Below are positions 31,711 through 41,590 of a DNA stretch of 48,603 nucleotides, in pieces (the stretch's first letter is position 1; the number at the start of each line of letters is the position of its first letter). This stretch comes from Chitinophagales bacterium (GTDB taxonomy: Bacteria; Bacteroidota; Bacteroidia; Chitinophagales; CAIOSU01), in contig JBBDNB010000058.1 of NCBI GenBank assembly GCA_040877935.1, positions 1-48,603 on the forward strand, written 5' to 3'. The notes below the pieces were generated by a model. It worked only from the letters and a program-made list of their open reading frames with translations. It was not told the DNA's origin and did not search any database. Position numbers and translations under genes: made by a program.

Positions 31711-34700
31711 ATGAAAATTTTAAGACTATTATTACCGGCTATACTCTTCTCCCTACTATTATTTAACAGCAATGATGTTGCAGCATCTCACGCACAGGGG
31801 GCAGAGATTACCTATACATGCATAGGGCCAAATCAATACGATGTAACAGTAGCTTTCTTCCGCGATTGCGATGGTATTTCTGCACCAACATCTATTACTA
31901 TCGATGCCTTTTCACCTTCAGGTTGCAGTGCCAATACTCCAAGTTGGACGCTCAACCAAAGCAATTCATGTGCAACAAACTCTGGAATTACTGGTCCTGA
32001 TGGAAATCCATTTTCCAATGGTGAAACGGTCACTTATTGCCCAGGCAGTTCTGGGTCTGGCACTACTTGCGATCCAGGTGGTGGCACTTTGCCTGGTACG
32101 CAAATTTTTTATTATTGTGGAACAATCACTTTGCCCAGCCAATGTCCGGACTGGACTATAGGGTATGGCGTATGCTGCCGAAACAGTGGCATTACCAATT
32201 TGGCCAATCCTGGATCAGAAGATCAATATGTATATACGACCATAAACAATACCACCGATCCCAATACAGGACAACCTTATTGTAATAATTCGCCAATATT
32301 CACAACACCTCCAACAGCACTGGTTTGTCCAGGCGAGCCATTTAACTACAATCATGGAGTTATCGATATAGACGGAGATTCTCTGGTTTTTAGTTCAATT
32401 GACCCATTAGATGACTATGGGGTTCCGGTAACCTATGCCCCAGGACTTGGCCCAAATGACCCTTTTAACGATTCGGATTATTTTAACCTAAATTCTTCTA
32501 CCGGACAGATTTCAGTTTTGCCCAATGGACAGCAAACCATTGCCATAACCGTACTCGTACAGGAGTTCAGGGACGGGATATTAATTGGTGAAACCATGCG
32601 GGATGTACAGATTATAGTGTTGGATCCATCTTCATGTAATGGTGTAAATGGAGGTAATCAGACCGTAGTTGACCCGCCACAAGGTGCCGGTATATTAGGT
32701 CCCGGGCTTAGTGGTGCTGATAGCCTACAGATGTGTCCCAACAACACTGTTTCATTTACAATCTCTAGTTTTGCAAGTAATGCTGACAGCATATACATGA
32801 CAATTGACACCTCTTCATTGTCGGGTTCAATTTTTTCAGTTAACACAATAAACGATAGCATATTTGGTGATTTTTCATGGACACCTACTTTAAGTGACAC
32901 TGGTTTTAATACTTTTAGAATTACAGTTCGCGCCTGTTTTCCAGGATCCAGTGTTCCTGCAACATCGAACGTTACTTATTCCATCTATGTCTTTGACGAA
33001 GTAATTGTACGTCCACCCACAGCAACCTATTGCGGTGACCCGATTCAACTTAATGCCATTGGTGGTTCTTCTTTTACCTGGACACCTGCTGCAGGATTGA
33101 GCGACCCCAATATTCCAAACCCAATAGCCACTCCTTCAGTACCTACCACTTATACTGCCACCTCTGATTGTGGAGCAGATTCAGTATTTGTAAATGTAAG
33201 CCAGCCCTATGCACCTGATGCAGGAGAAGATACTTCCATATGTCTGAATAGCGCTGTTCGTTTAAACGCAACTGCACCTGCTCAGTTCGGCCCTTATACT
33301 TATCAATGGACTCCAACTGACGGATTGAGCCCTACTAATACTGCAAATCCATTAGCCAGCCCTGAAGAAACCACACAATATTTTGTAACAACCACTTCAG
33401 CAGCAGGTTGTGAAAAAACCGATTCCGTTACTGTTACAATTTCGGGAGTTGCTCCACGTGTTACTGCATTTGCAGACCCTGACACTGTGTGTCCTGGACA
33501 AACCGTTCAACTGGATTTAAGCGTTGCACCTTCTCAATGCGGTGCCTCACTTTCCACTTGCAGTGGCAGTACCCAATACGAAATTGGAACAGGTACTACT
33601 TCCTCAAGTACTATGACACCATATAGAGGCTTTTGGCATGACGGACGAATACTTTATTTGTTTAGGGCCAATGAATTGAATGCAATGGGATTGAATGGAG
33701 GTGCACTTCAGGAAATTGCATTTTTTGTTGCTAACAAAGCCTCTACACAAGCCTATCAAAATTTCAACATCAGGATGGGCTGTACAACTGCAGATGTTAT
33801 TCCTTCTACTTTTCCTTCGGGACTTACAAATGTATATTCTTCTGCATCTGTAACGACAACTACCGGTTGGAACAATTATGTTTTTACAACAGATTATGAC
33901 TGGGACGGGGCATCTAACCTTTTGGTAGAAGTATGCTTTGACAACAATAGCTGGACAAGTAGTGATGCAGTAAGATATGAAGCCACCCCATTTCAATCAG
34001 TACTTTATACAGCTGCTGATAATACCATTGGTTGTGCAATGAGTGGCGGCACATTGTCCTCAAACCGTGCCAATACCCGTTTTAATATTTGCGTGCCATC
34101 TGTTCAAAATGCCACAATTGAATGGTCTCCTTCAGCAAATATTTTCGATCCTACAATTTCCAATCCACAAGCACAGGTCTTTAATTCTACCACTTTTATA
34201 GCAGATGTTGCTGAAGGTGGCTGTGCCGGAACCGGATTCGTAGATGTATATGTTGAGCCTACCATTGCTGTAGATGCAATTCCTGACACAGCCCTGTGCT
34301 CAAGCACACCTGTGCAATTAGAAGCTATAACTACCGGTACTCCATCTCCTATATTATTAAGTTGTGGAGCTAATGGTACAGCATGCGGCCCGGGAAATAC
34401 AGTCAGAACTTTGGGTGTCGCTACTGCCACTACTTCCAATACCTCTCCATTTAATAGTAGTCTGGAAGATTTGCGTGTTCAATACCTGATCAGAGCATCA
34501 GAACTTATAGATGCCGGTTTTGAAAGAGGCATTATTCAAAGTATTGGCTTTGAAGTTAGCAGCAAAAATACCACAGAACCATTTGCAAATTTCCAGGTAA
34601 GCATGGGGTGCACACAGCAGGATGAATTGACCAATAATTTTATTGGTGGGCTTGATGTGGTATATACCCCTAAAAATTACAGTACTGTTGCAGGACAAAA

Positions 34701-37266
34701 CACCATTGTTTTTGACAATCCTTTTGACTGGGACGGCAGCACTAATATTGTTATAAATGTATGCTTTGACAATCCATTTGGAGGAATTCAGGATGATATT
34801 ATTCGTTTTACTCCTACTGGTTATACTTCTGTATTGTATGCGCAAAAAGATTTCGAACCTGCTCCTGGTGGCTGTGGATTGAGCTCTACAAATAATATGG
34901 TTTTTCAAAGTTCTGAATTCAGACCGGATATTACTATTGATATGTGTGATCCTCCCCCCGGAAGATTTACTTATCAATGGACTCCTGGTGCTACATTAGA
35001 TGATGATACTTTACAAAATCCCATTGCTACTCCTATTAATTCAGAAGTATATCATGTAACAGTAACTGATGGAATATGTATAGCACTTGACAGTCTTGAG
35101 GTAAATTTCATTACCGGCTATGATCTAAATATGGCCGGATTAAATGTGGGATGCAATGGTGCTTCTGACGGAAACATCAGCTCCACTCCTATTGGTGCCA
35201 ATGCACCCTATGATTTTGAATGGGGACCACCGATCAACCAAACAACGCTTGATGCAGATGCAGATACTGTATTTAATTTAAGTGTCGGAACATATTATCT
35301 TACCGTTACTGACAACAGCGGCTGTGTACAGATTGACTCATTTGAATTGACAGTTCCACCGCCACTTGAAGATTCAGCTTTAATAACCGATGTAAGCTGT
35401 TTTGACTATGCAGACGGTTCCATACAAGTATATCCTTATGGCGGGACACCTCCATATGACTTTTTCTGGAATGATTTTCCATTTGAAGATTCATCCTTTA
35501 TAGCAGGATTGGATACCGGCCGCTATGAATTAGAAATTATGGATGCCAGTGGCTGTGTAATATACGACACATTTGATATCAACCAACCTGCGGGTATTAC
35601 TTTTACAACAGATTCAACCAGTGTAAGTTGTTACCAGGGAAATGATGGTTCAGCAGAAATTTTTGTGACTGGAGGTGGTAATCCCCCTTATGAATATTTG
35701 TGGTCTGACCCTGACAGTCAAACAACTGCTGAGGCAACGGGTCTTGAAGGGGGCATATATTTCTTTAGTGTATCTGATTCCAATAACTGTAGTGTAGATG
35801 GTTCTGTAATGGTACCAGAACAGGACTCATTCCAGATCAACATGCTTACCCAGGATGTCTCTTGCTTCAATTCTGAAGATGGAGTTGGACTTGCAGGTGT
35901 GGGACTTGACACCATCAATTACACTTTTGTATGGTTAACGACTCCTCCCATAAGCGGTGCATATACCAGCCAACTGCCTGCCGGCCCTGTAACAGTGGAG
36001 GTCACAGATACCAATAACTGTGTCCAAACCAAAGATACCGTAATTGGTGCACCTGCCCCTATAGTTTTAGACATCAGTGCGGATTCTGTATCCTGTAATG
36101 GTGGTGCAGACGCAAGCGTAGAAGTTAGTGTTGACTCTGGCGGTACTGCTCCATTCTCCTATTTGTGGGATGATGGAGAGACGGATTCTGTAAATACAGA
36201 CCTGAATGCAGGAACTTATTTTGTGACTGTAACAGACGATCAGGGCTGTGAAGCTTATGATACTGTTGATGTGTATGAACCAAGCCCAATGGATATCGAA
36301 GTTGTAATACAAGATGTGAGCTGTAGTGGTAATGAAGATGGACAGATTGAACTTTATGTGAGCAATGGCACTCCACCCTACACATATCTGTGGAGTGATA
36401 GTTCCACTAATTCATTTCTTCATGCGCAAAGTGCAGGAGATTACAGTGTAACCATTACCGACAATAATGGCTGTGTTGACTCATTGAATAATATTGAAAT
36501 TGAAGAAGCAGAACCAATGGTAATTGACGATATATATCCTACACCCACCAATTGCCCCTGGTCCTCTGATGGAGCAATTTTTGTTTCAGCAAGTGGCGGT
36601 ACCGGAAGTTATTCGTATAATATTGGTATTACACAAAACGATCTGGGTAGTTTTAACAGCTTGGCATCAGGAGATTACACTGTTGAAATAACAGATGCCA
36701 GGGATTGCAGTGTTGATACGATAATAACAGTTGAAGCCCCCGATTCAGTTTTTCTATCTTTTGATCCTGATGAAGTAGATATTACGCTCTCAGAGGATAC
36801 TATACTTCAACCAATTGTTGACCCCAATGGCAGGACTATTAGATATTCTTGGTCACCTGCTGCTACCTTGAGTTGCGACACTTGCCAAAATCCAGCAGCA
36901 AGCCCAACAGTAACTACAGTTTATGAACTTACTGTTTTTGATGAAAACGATTGTCCATATACTGATCAAATTACCGTAAATGTTGAAAATAACTTAATTT
37001 TGTACGTTCCAAATGCTTTCAGCCCTAATGGTGATGAAATAAATGACGAACTAAGGGTTTACGGTGTTTCATTGCAAAGCATTGATTTCCGCATTTATGA
37101 TCGCTGGGGAGAAAAGATTTTCCAGACAAAGGATGTAGATGAAAGCTGGGATGGTAGATTTAAAGGTGAAATTATGCCGCCAGATGTGTATATTTACTAC
37201 TTGGATGTTTTTTACCTTGATGGACAGAAAAAATCCATCAAAGGAAGTGTTACTTTGATAAAATAA
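31711..37266 (+). CDS. Giant T9SS type B adhesin with seven SprB-like repeats
   Basis: An 1851-residue surface protein. Signal peptide (1-25) followed by the SHAQGAEITYTCIGPNQYDVTVAFFRDC-type start (two segments) seen in Bacteroidota adhesins. Ig-like beta domains with TPTDGLSP and ATPSVPTTYTAT segments follow. Two copies of a cysteine-containing domain of about 180-200 residues lie at about 617-795 and 880-1080. Seven SprB-like repeats of about 75-80 residues occupy about 1137-1677, each with a VSCFN/VSCNG-like opening and a TDNNGCV-like end. A CHU_C type B sorting domain (about 1765-1851, PNAFSPNGDEINDELRV) ends it. SprB-type repeats belong to moving surface adhesins of gliding bacteria. 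The PorP/SprF gene follows 31 nt later. Confidence 0.92.
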   Translation: MKILRLLLPAILFSLLLFNSNDVAASHAQGAEITYTCIGPNQYDVTVAFFRDCDGISAPTSITIDAFSPSGCSANTPSWTLNQSNSCATNSGITGPDGNPFSNGETVTYCPGSSGSGTTCDPGGGTLPGTQIFYYCGTITLPSQCPDWTIGYGVCCRNSGITNLANPGSEDQYVYTTINNTTDPNTGQPYCNNSPIFTTPPTALVCPGEPFNYNHGVIDIDGDSLVFSSIDPLDDYGVPVTYAPGLGPNDPFNDSDYFNLNSSTGQISVLPNGQQTIAITVLVQEFRDGILIGETMRDVQIIVLDPSSCNGVNGGNQTVVDPPQGAGILGPGLSGADSLQMCPNNTVSFTISSFASNADSIYMTIDTSSLSGSIFSVNTINDSIFGDFSWTPTLSDTGFNTFRITVRACFPGSSVPATSNVTYSIYVFDEVIVRPPTATYCGDPIQLNAIGGSSFTWTPAAGLSDPNIPNPIATPSVPTTYTATSDCGADSVFVNVSQPYAPDAGEDTSICLNSAVRLNATAPAQFGPYTYQWTPTDGLSPTNTANPLASPEETTQYFVTTTSAAGCEKTDSVTVTISGVAPRVTAFADPDTVCPGQTVQLDLSVAPSQCGASLSTCSGSTQYEIGTGTTSSSTMTPYRGFWHDGRILYLFRANELNAMGLNGGALQEIAFFVANKASTQAYQNFNIRMGCTTADVIPSTFPSGLTNVYSSASVTTTTGWNNYVFTTDYDWDGASNLLVEVCFDNNSWTSSDAVRYEATPFQSVLYTAADNTIGCAMSGGTLSSNRANTRFNICVPSVQNATIEWSPSANIFDPTISNPQAQVFNSTTFIADVAEGGCAGTGFVDVYVEPTIAVDAIPDTALCSSTPVQLEAITTGTPSPILLSCGANGTACGPGNTVRTLGVATATTSNTSPFNSSLEDLRVQYLIRASELIDAGFERGIIQSIGFEVSSKNTTEPFANFQVSMGCTQQDELTNNFIGGLDVVYTPKNYSTVAGQNTIVFDNPFDWDGSTNIVINVCFDNPFGGIQDDIIRFTPTGYTSVLYAQKDFEPAPGGCGLSSTNNMVFQSSEFRPDITIDMCDPPPGRFTYQWTPGATLDDDTLQNPIATPINSEVYHVTVTDGICIALDSLEVNFITGYDLNMAGLNVGCNGASDGNISSTPIGANAPYDFEWGPPINQTTLDADADTVFNLSVGTYYLTVTDNSGCVQIDSFELTVPPPLEDSALITDVSCFDYADGSIQVYPYGGTPPYDFFWNDFPFEDSSFIAGLDTGRYELEIMDASGCVIYDTFDINQPAGITFTTDSTSVSCYQGNDGSAEIFVTGGGNPPYEYLWSDPDSQTTAEATGLEGGIYFFSVSDSNNCSVDGSVMVPEQDSFQINMLTQDVSCFNSEDGVGLAGVGLDTINYTFVWLTTPPISGAYTSQLPAGPVTVEVTDTNNCVQTKDTVIGAPAPIVLDISADSVSCNGGADASVEVSVDSGGTAPFSYLWDDGETDSVNTDLNAGTYFVTVTDDQGCEAYDTVDVYEPSPMDIEVVIQDVSCSGNEDGQIELYVSNGTPPYTYLWSDSSTNSFLHAQSAGDYSVTITDNNGCVDSLNNIEIEEAEPMVIDDIYPTPTNCPWSSDGAIFVSASGGTGSYSYNIGITQNDLGSFNSLASGDYTVEITDARDCSVDTIITVEAPDSVFLSFDPDEVDITLSEDTILQPIVDPNGRTIRYSWSPAATLSCDTCQNPAASPTVTTVYELTVFDENDCPYTDQITVNVENNLILYVPNAFSPNGDEINDELRVYGVSLQSIDFRIYDRWGEKIFQTKDVDESWDGRFKGEIMPPDVYIYYLDVFYLDGQKKSIKGSVTLIK

Positions 37267-37297
37267 TTTCTTAACTTTTGTCTCTCAAAATAAAATC

Positions 37298-38344
37298 ATG
37301 AGGAATAAAAAATTTGTTGTTCTATTTTTTGCTGTTTTAACTGTGCTTGGATTAAAAGCTCAAGATCCGCATTTTTCGCAGTATTCGATGATGCCAATTT
37401 ACCTGAACCCTGCAATGACAGGAGTTTATAGCGGTAATTACAGGGTGAATGCACTGTACAGAAGCCAATGGCAAAGTGTACTGAAAGATGAAAGTACACC
37501 AATGTTCCGCACATTTGGCGCATCGGCTGATTTTCGCTTTCAAGTAGGTAAAAATGATGCTGTAGGTGCAGGACTAATGTTTATTAATGACCGTGCAGGT
37601 GCAGGAGATTTTGGCACCAATCAGGGAAATATTTCGGTGTCATATATCAAGTCACTGAATTACCAGGCCAATAACTTTCTTACAGCTGGATTTATAGGTG
37701 GTGTAGGACAGCGAAGTGTAAATTACCAAAGTCTTAGATTTGGCAATCAGTTTGATGGTGAGGGATATAATCCCCTGCTCAACAGTGGTGAAGTTTTAGG
37801 TGAAAATTTCACATTCTTCGATCTGGGAGTTGGTGTATTTTGGTATTATATCAAAGACAAGCGAAGAAACTACTACGCAGGAGTTTCAGTAAATCATTTG
37901 AATCGTCCTAATATGTCTTTTTATGATGGAGAGGATTCCAGGCTTTATATGAAAATCAACTTCAATGCCGGAGTTCAATTGCCATTGGGTAATCAATTGG
38001 ATTTATTGCCGAGTGTATTATTTATGAATCAAGGTCCGGCAATAGAAACCATGCTCGGTACCTATTTCAAAATATTCTTTAATAGTGCTGAGCCTGGTGG
38101 CAATGCATTTTATGTAGGCCCTTACTACAGAATGGTAGGTGGTGAAGAAAAAGCCATTGCCAGTGAAGCTTTGGTTTTAGCAACTAGAGTTGATTATTCA
38201 AGTTTTACAATAGGATTCAGTTACGATCTGAATTTCTCTGAACTTACCGCAGCATCAAATTCAAGAGGTGGGTTTGAAGTTTCTTTAATGCATATCGGCA
38301 GCTGGAGTAAAAAGAATAAAACTTTATTCTGCCCCAGATTTTAA
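37298..38344 (+). CDS. PorP/SprF family T9SS outer-membrane protein
   Basis: A 348-residue protein with a signal peptide (MRNKKFVVLFFAVLTVLGLKA) followed by QDPHFSQYSMMPIYLNPAMTGVYSGNYRVNALYRSQW (segments), the hallmark of the PorP/SprF family. The rest is amphipathic beta-strands with Gly/aromatic patterns, consistent with a beta-barrel. SprF is needed for export of SprB and other type B cargo in Flavobacterium, and the gene lies directly downstream of a large type B adhesin, so it is probably its dedicated partner. A strong terminator follows. Confidence 0.95.
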   Translation: MRNKKFVVLFFAVLTVLGLKAQDPHFSQYSMMPIYLNPAMTGVYSGNYRVNALYRSQWQSVLKDESTPMFRTFGASADFRFQVGKNDAVGAGLMFINDRAGAGDFGTNQGNISVSYIKSLNYQANNFLTAGFIGGVGQRSVNYQSLRFGNQFDGEGYNPLLNSGEVLGENFTFFDLGVGVFWYYIKDKRRNYYAGVSVNHLNRPNMSFYDGEDSRLYMKINFNAGVQLPLGNQLDLLPSVLFMNQGPAIETMLGTYFKIFFNSAEPGGNAFYVGPYYRMVGGEEKAIASEALVLATRVDYSSFTIGFSYDLNFSELTAASNSRGGFEVSLMHIGSWSKKNKTLFCPRF

Positions 38345-38367
38345 TCAATATTTGATTTGAAAAATAT

Positions 38368-38402
38368 TAAGCCCTGACAGGATCAAATTCAGTCAGGGCT
38401 TA
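38368..38402. terminator. Bidirectional terminator between PorP/SprF and nosY
   Basis: The arms taagccctgac (38368-38378) and gtcagggctta (38392-38402) are perfectly complementary around a 13-nt loop, with A-rich sequence on the left and T-rich on the right. It closes both convergent transcripts. Confidence 0.88.
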
Positions 38403-38419
38403 TTTTATTGGAGATACTT

Positions 38420-39187
38420 CTATAAATCTTTCTTTTGAAACAATCTGAAAGCAAATAAAACAGGCAAAACACCCCAAAGCAACAATACAACAAAAGCCAA
38501 AACAATGCCCCAGGTCTGTGTAAAAAATTGATTGAAAACAGCACCGCTGTATCCCATTAAGGCTGCCGCATGTGTTTGCATAAGCACAAGTATCCGCCCC
38601 AGGTCAACAGGATTGAGCAGCGTGATGTACAATACAATTTTTTCTATCGGATAATCGCTGAAATTATACATCATCATTAAAACCAGGCCATCAAAAATCA
38701 GTGCGAAATAGACCCAGAACAATAACGAAAGCCCCATTCCTTTTGCCTTGTCGCGAGTCACAATACCTGCCATTAAAGCAAGAGCGATAAAAATAAAAGT
38801 CAATAACAGGTTAACCAACAACAACATAAGTGCTGCCGTTGATCCATTCATAATCAGCAAGGGCAGTCCCAAACCTACAATTACTGCTGTACCGAAAGCA
38901 ATACAAAGACCGAAATATATGCTCGCTAAAATGGTTTTGCGTTTAAGCGGCTGAGCCAAAATCAGCACAATAAACTCATACATATTGTAGTAGTAAATGG
39001 TAGAGAAAACTATTGTAATCATTGGCACTACCAATAAACTTAAACTGAGCAAACCCAAAAGCGCTTTATCGGCCTGGCCTTCCAACATAAAAAAACCGAA
39101 AGACAAGATTAACAGAAACAACATGTACAAAAAGACAATCCAATTTCGCAAAAGATCCTGAACAATAAACCTTGTAATTTTAAACAT
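38420..39187 (-). CDS. nosY: NosY-type ABC transporter permease
   Basis: A 255-residue membrane protein with six hydrophobic helices, in the ABC-2 family (IVLILAQPLKRKTILASIYFG, DKAKGMGLSLLFWVYFALIFDG, LLNPVDLGRILVLMQ). The LLNPVDLGRI segment is characteristic of NosY. The ATG at 39187 is chosen; the extension to 39217 adds ten residues within nosF coding sequence. NosY pairs with NosF and NosD to supply sulfur or a copper-handling function for maturation of the CuZ site of nitrous oxide reductase. The gene overlaps nosF by 8 nt and is the last of the cluster. Confidence 0.9.
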   Translation of the reverse strand: MFKITRFIVQDLLRNWIVFLYMLFLLILSFGFFMLEGQADKALLGLLSLSLLVVPMITIVFSTIYYYNMYEFIVLILAQPLKRKTILASIYFGLCIAFGTAVIVGLGLPLLIMNGSTAALMLLLVNLLLTFIFIALALMAGIVTRDKAKGMGLSLLFWVYFALIFDGLVLMMMYNFSDYPIEKIVLYITLLNPVDLGRILVLMQTHAAALMGYSGAVFNQFFTQTWGIVLAFVVLLLWGVLPVLFAFRLFQKKDL

Positions 39188-39902
39188 GGGTACTTTCCTT
39201 ATTGAGTATTTGAGCAATAATTCGGTTTAGGCGATTTTCGGAAGTTTCAATTTTTAGCTGTTCCAAGCTTTTATAAAAATGGGTTTTTCCTTCCATCAAA
39301 TAGGTTACATGAGTAGTGATTTCGTCCAGATCATTTAAAATATGCGAAGTAATCAAAACCAGTTTTTCCTGTTCAATAGATTGTCTGAGCTTTTTCTTGA
39401 GCAATTCATTAGAAACGGGATCCAATCCAGCAGTAGGCTCATCTAAAACAAGCACTTTTGGGTTGAACAAAAAAGCCAGTGCAGCACTTACTTTTTGGCG
39501 CATACCTCCGGACAAAATATTCAGTCTTTTAGATTTCATTTTATCAATTTCAAAAGCATCAAAAAGCTCTGAATCATAATTTTGAGGAGCAAGATCAGCC
39601 CTTATATTTTTCATCATTTTGAAAAGCTGACCAACTTTCATGTTGTCGGGGAAGCGACTGATCTGGGGCATGTAACCAATTTGCTGCCGATAGGTAGATT
39701 GATTCATTATGGATTTACCATCAAAAATGACATCTCCTGAATCTGGCACAACAAGTCCCAGTAAAATTTTAATCAATGTAGTTTTACCGGAACCATTCGG
39801 GCCTATTAAAGCTAGTCCCTGCCCTAATTCAAATTGCAGATCAATATCTTGCAATACATGCTGCTTCCCGAATTTTTTATTTATTCCCCTGAAATCAATC
39901 AT
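39180..39902 (-). CDS. nosF: NosF-type ABC transporter ATPase
   Basis: A 240-residue ABC ATPase. Walker A GPNGSGKT at residues 34-41, Q-loop region YMPQISRFPDNM, signature LSGGMRQK, Walker B VLVLDEPTAGLDP, and the H-loop ITSHIL. It powers the NosDFY complex. It overlaps nosD and nosY by 8 nt on each side, indicating tight translational coupling. Taken alone it could be any ABC ATPase; the context identifies it. Confidence 0.93.
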   Translation of the reverse strand: MIDFRGINKKFGKQHVLQDIDLQFELGQGLALIGPNGSGKTTLIKILLGLVVPDSGDVIFDGKSIMNQSTYRQQIGYMPQISRFPDNMKVGQLFKMMKNIRADLAPQNYDSELFDAFEIDKMKSKRLNILSGGMRQKVSAALAFLFNPKVLVLDEPTAGLDPVSNELLKKKLRQSIEQEKLVLITSHILNDLDEITTHVTYLMEGKTHFYKSLEQLKIETSENRLNRIIAQILNKESTHV

Positions 39903-41139
39903 GCGCTAATGGCTTTATTTGTGGCTTTTCATCTATTAAATGTTCGGGAATCATCTGCGGAAATAATCGCTCTGCCATTTCCATACTTGTAACCAGAAAG
40001 CTGTGTAATAATATACTGGCAGCAGGAATTTTATCTGTGATCAGGGCAAATAAATTAACAGGACGGTGCGGCACATCCCCAACTCCATCTTTATCCAGAT
40101 CATAACCTTTGTATTGCCCCCAGTAATTTCCTTCGAAATGATTCAGATTGGATTTTGAATTGGTTAGAACTTCAAAAGTATTGCCTATAAAATTATTAGA
40201 TAAGATTTCATTGTCCAGGCAATTCCCTTTAATATCCAGAGCTTTGCCGTTATTTAAAAATTCATTTTCAATAATCTTAATACGGTTGGCTCCTTCTGCA
40301 TAAACACCCACAGTATTGCGCTCAAAAGTATTCCCTTTCATCAGGCCATCACTTATTTCTTTTAGCAGAATACCATAAGAAGCTCCGCCCCAGTTGTCAA
40401 TAAAATGATTGCCCAGCATTTTAATGTGTTTGCTGAACATCACCGCGACTCCTGAACCATTATGTCTAAATATATTGTCTTCATAAATGTCATAATTGGA
40501 GAACATAAAATGTAGTCCGTAGCGCATATTATTCAGGCTGGTATTTCCCTTGATAAGGCTTTGATCTACAAATTCAAAATAAATGCCGTCCCTGTGCTGG
40601 CTCACATGATTGTCCAGCACTTCAATATTATTGCCTTTCCAAATATGGATGGCATTTCCAGCATTGATCTCTTCTTTTGCATTTCCGATTATAGTATTGG
40701 AAATCACCTTACAATGACTTGAGTTTTGCAGGTAAATCCCAAAAAAGGTATTTTGCAAGAAGTTGTTTTTGATTACAACATCCCGAACTTCTAATAATCG
40801 AATAGCTGCCCTGTCTTTTATAAAACTGGGGCCAATATTTTTAAGTGTCAAGCCGCTGATACTTACATTATCAGAAGCGACAATCAAAATTTCATCACCT
40901 CCCTGACTGTCTATCACAGGGGTTTCATGTCCAATAATCACCAGCGGTTTTTTGACCTCTATTAAATTTTCGTAGTAAATTCCTTTATGGATAAACAAAG
41001 TATCATAGGCATTGGTAAGTTTTAATGCTTTTTTAATTTCCGATAACTCAGAATTGGGTTTCACATGCCAGGTTTTGGCATTTAATGAGCTTACAGAAAC
41101 TATAAGCAATATTAAACTAAAAAAAAACTTGTGCTGCAT
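39895..41139 (-). CDS. nosD: NosD-type periplasmic copper-maturation protein
   Basis: A 414-residue protein with a signal peptide (1-21, ending LNAK) and a parallel beta-helix made of repeated NxI-x-x-NxF/GI-type turns (GIYLQNSSHCKVISNTI, GIYFEFVDQSLIKGNTS, GVAVMFSKHIKMLGNHF, GVYAEGANRIKIIENEF), the CASH/NosD fold. The C-terminal end (LDKDGVGDVPHRPV) is typical of NosD. NosD interacts with NosF/NosY and takes part in CuZ assembly in apo-NosZ. The nosL gene is 7 nt upstream. Confidence 0.95.
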   Translation of the reverse strand: MQHKFFFSLILLIVSVSSLNAKTWHVKPNSELSEIKKALKLTNAYDTLFIHKGIYYENLIEVKKPLVIIGHETPVIDSQGGDEILIVASDNVSISGLTLKNIGPSFIKDRAAIRLLEVRDVVIKNNFLQNTFFGIYLQNSSHCKVISNTIIGNAKEEINAGNAIHIWKGNNIEVLDNHVSQHRDGIYFEFVDQSLIKGNTSLNNMRYGLHFMFSNYDIYEDNIFRHNGSGVAVMFSKHIKMLGNHFIDNWGGASYGILLKEISDGLMKGNTFERNTVGVYAEGANRIKIIENEFLNNGKALDIKGNCLDNEILSNNFIGNTFEVLTNSKSNLNHFEGNYWGQYKGYDLDKDGVGDVPHRPVNLFALITDKIPAASILLHSFLVTSMEMAERLFPQMIPEHLIDEKPQIKPLAHD

Positions 41140-41146
41140 TCTTGTA

Positions 41147-41581
41147 TTATGGTTGAGGGTTTAATTCATCTTTTAACTGTTCCCAATTCATAATTTTAAG
41201 TGGTTCTTTCACAGCATTTTTTTTTGAAACAAATGCAGCAATATTGGCACCCATTGGGCTTTTGTATTTTTCAGATTTCACAAAATACAAGCTGTCAACC
41301 GGAAACAATTGTGTTGGTTGATCATAGCTCACTGCCAGAAACAATGTATAGCTTTCATTGGTGTTCTCATGCATAAAAGGCAGCATGCATTCTATTGCAT
41401 CAAACTTATAGACCTTTCCCTTTTCTGAAACCAACTCAGCACCATATTTGGGATCTACAATGCCCATTTTACAATAAACACAATTATCTTTTCCAAAATT
41501 TATGGGTTCTGGTTTTGGTGTACAAGAAACCAGTGCAAATAAGAGTGAAAATCCAAGAAAAACATTAATGGAATGTATCAT
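41147..41581 (-). CDS. nosL: NosL-type copper chaperone lipoprotein
   Basis: A 144-residue lipoprotein, lipobox FALVSC with Cys20. The mature part has the NosL copper motif DNCVYCKMGI (Cys34, Cys37, Met39), then KFDAIECMLPFM and a C-terminal SPMGANIAAF segment. NosL binds Cu(I) and delivers it to NosZ. It follows the 199-residue membrane protein by 9 nt. Confidence 0.93.
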   Translation of the reverse strand: MIHSINVFLGFSLLFALVSCTPKPEPINFGKDNCVYCKMGIVDPKYGAELVSEKGKVYKFDAIECMLPFMHENTNESYTLFLAVSYDQPTQLFPVDSLYFVKSEKYKSPMGANIAAFVSKKNAVKEPLKIMNWEQLKDELNPQP

Positions 41582-41590
41582 TCTGTCAAA

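Noticed and set aside
35120-36740. Possible DNA tandem repeat or CRISPR-like array in the adhesin gene
   Set aside because: The periodicity is at protein level (SprB-like repeats of about 75-80 residues); the DNA units are too diverged to be a nucleotide repeat.
38420-41139. NosDFY genes as an unrelated ABC export system
   Set aside because: The beta-helix protein, the NosL copper motif and adjacency to nosZ leave little doubt about the nos assignment.
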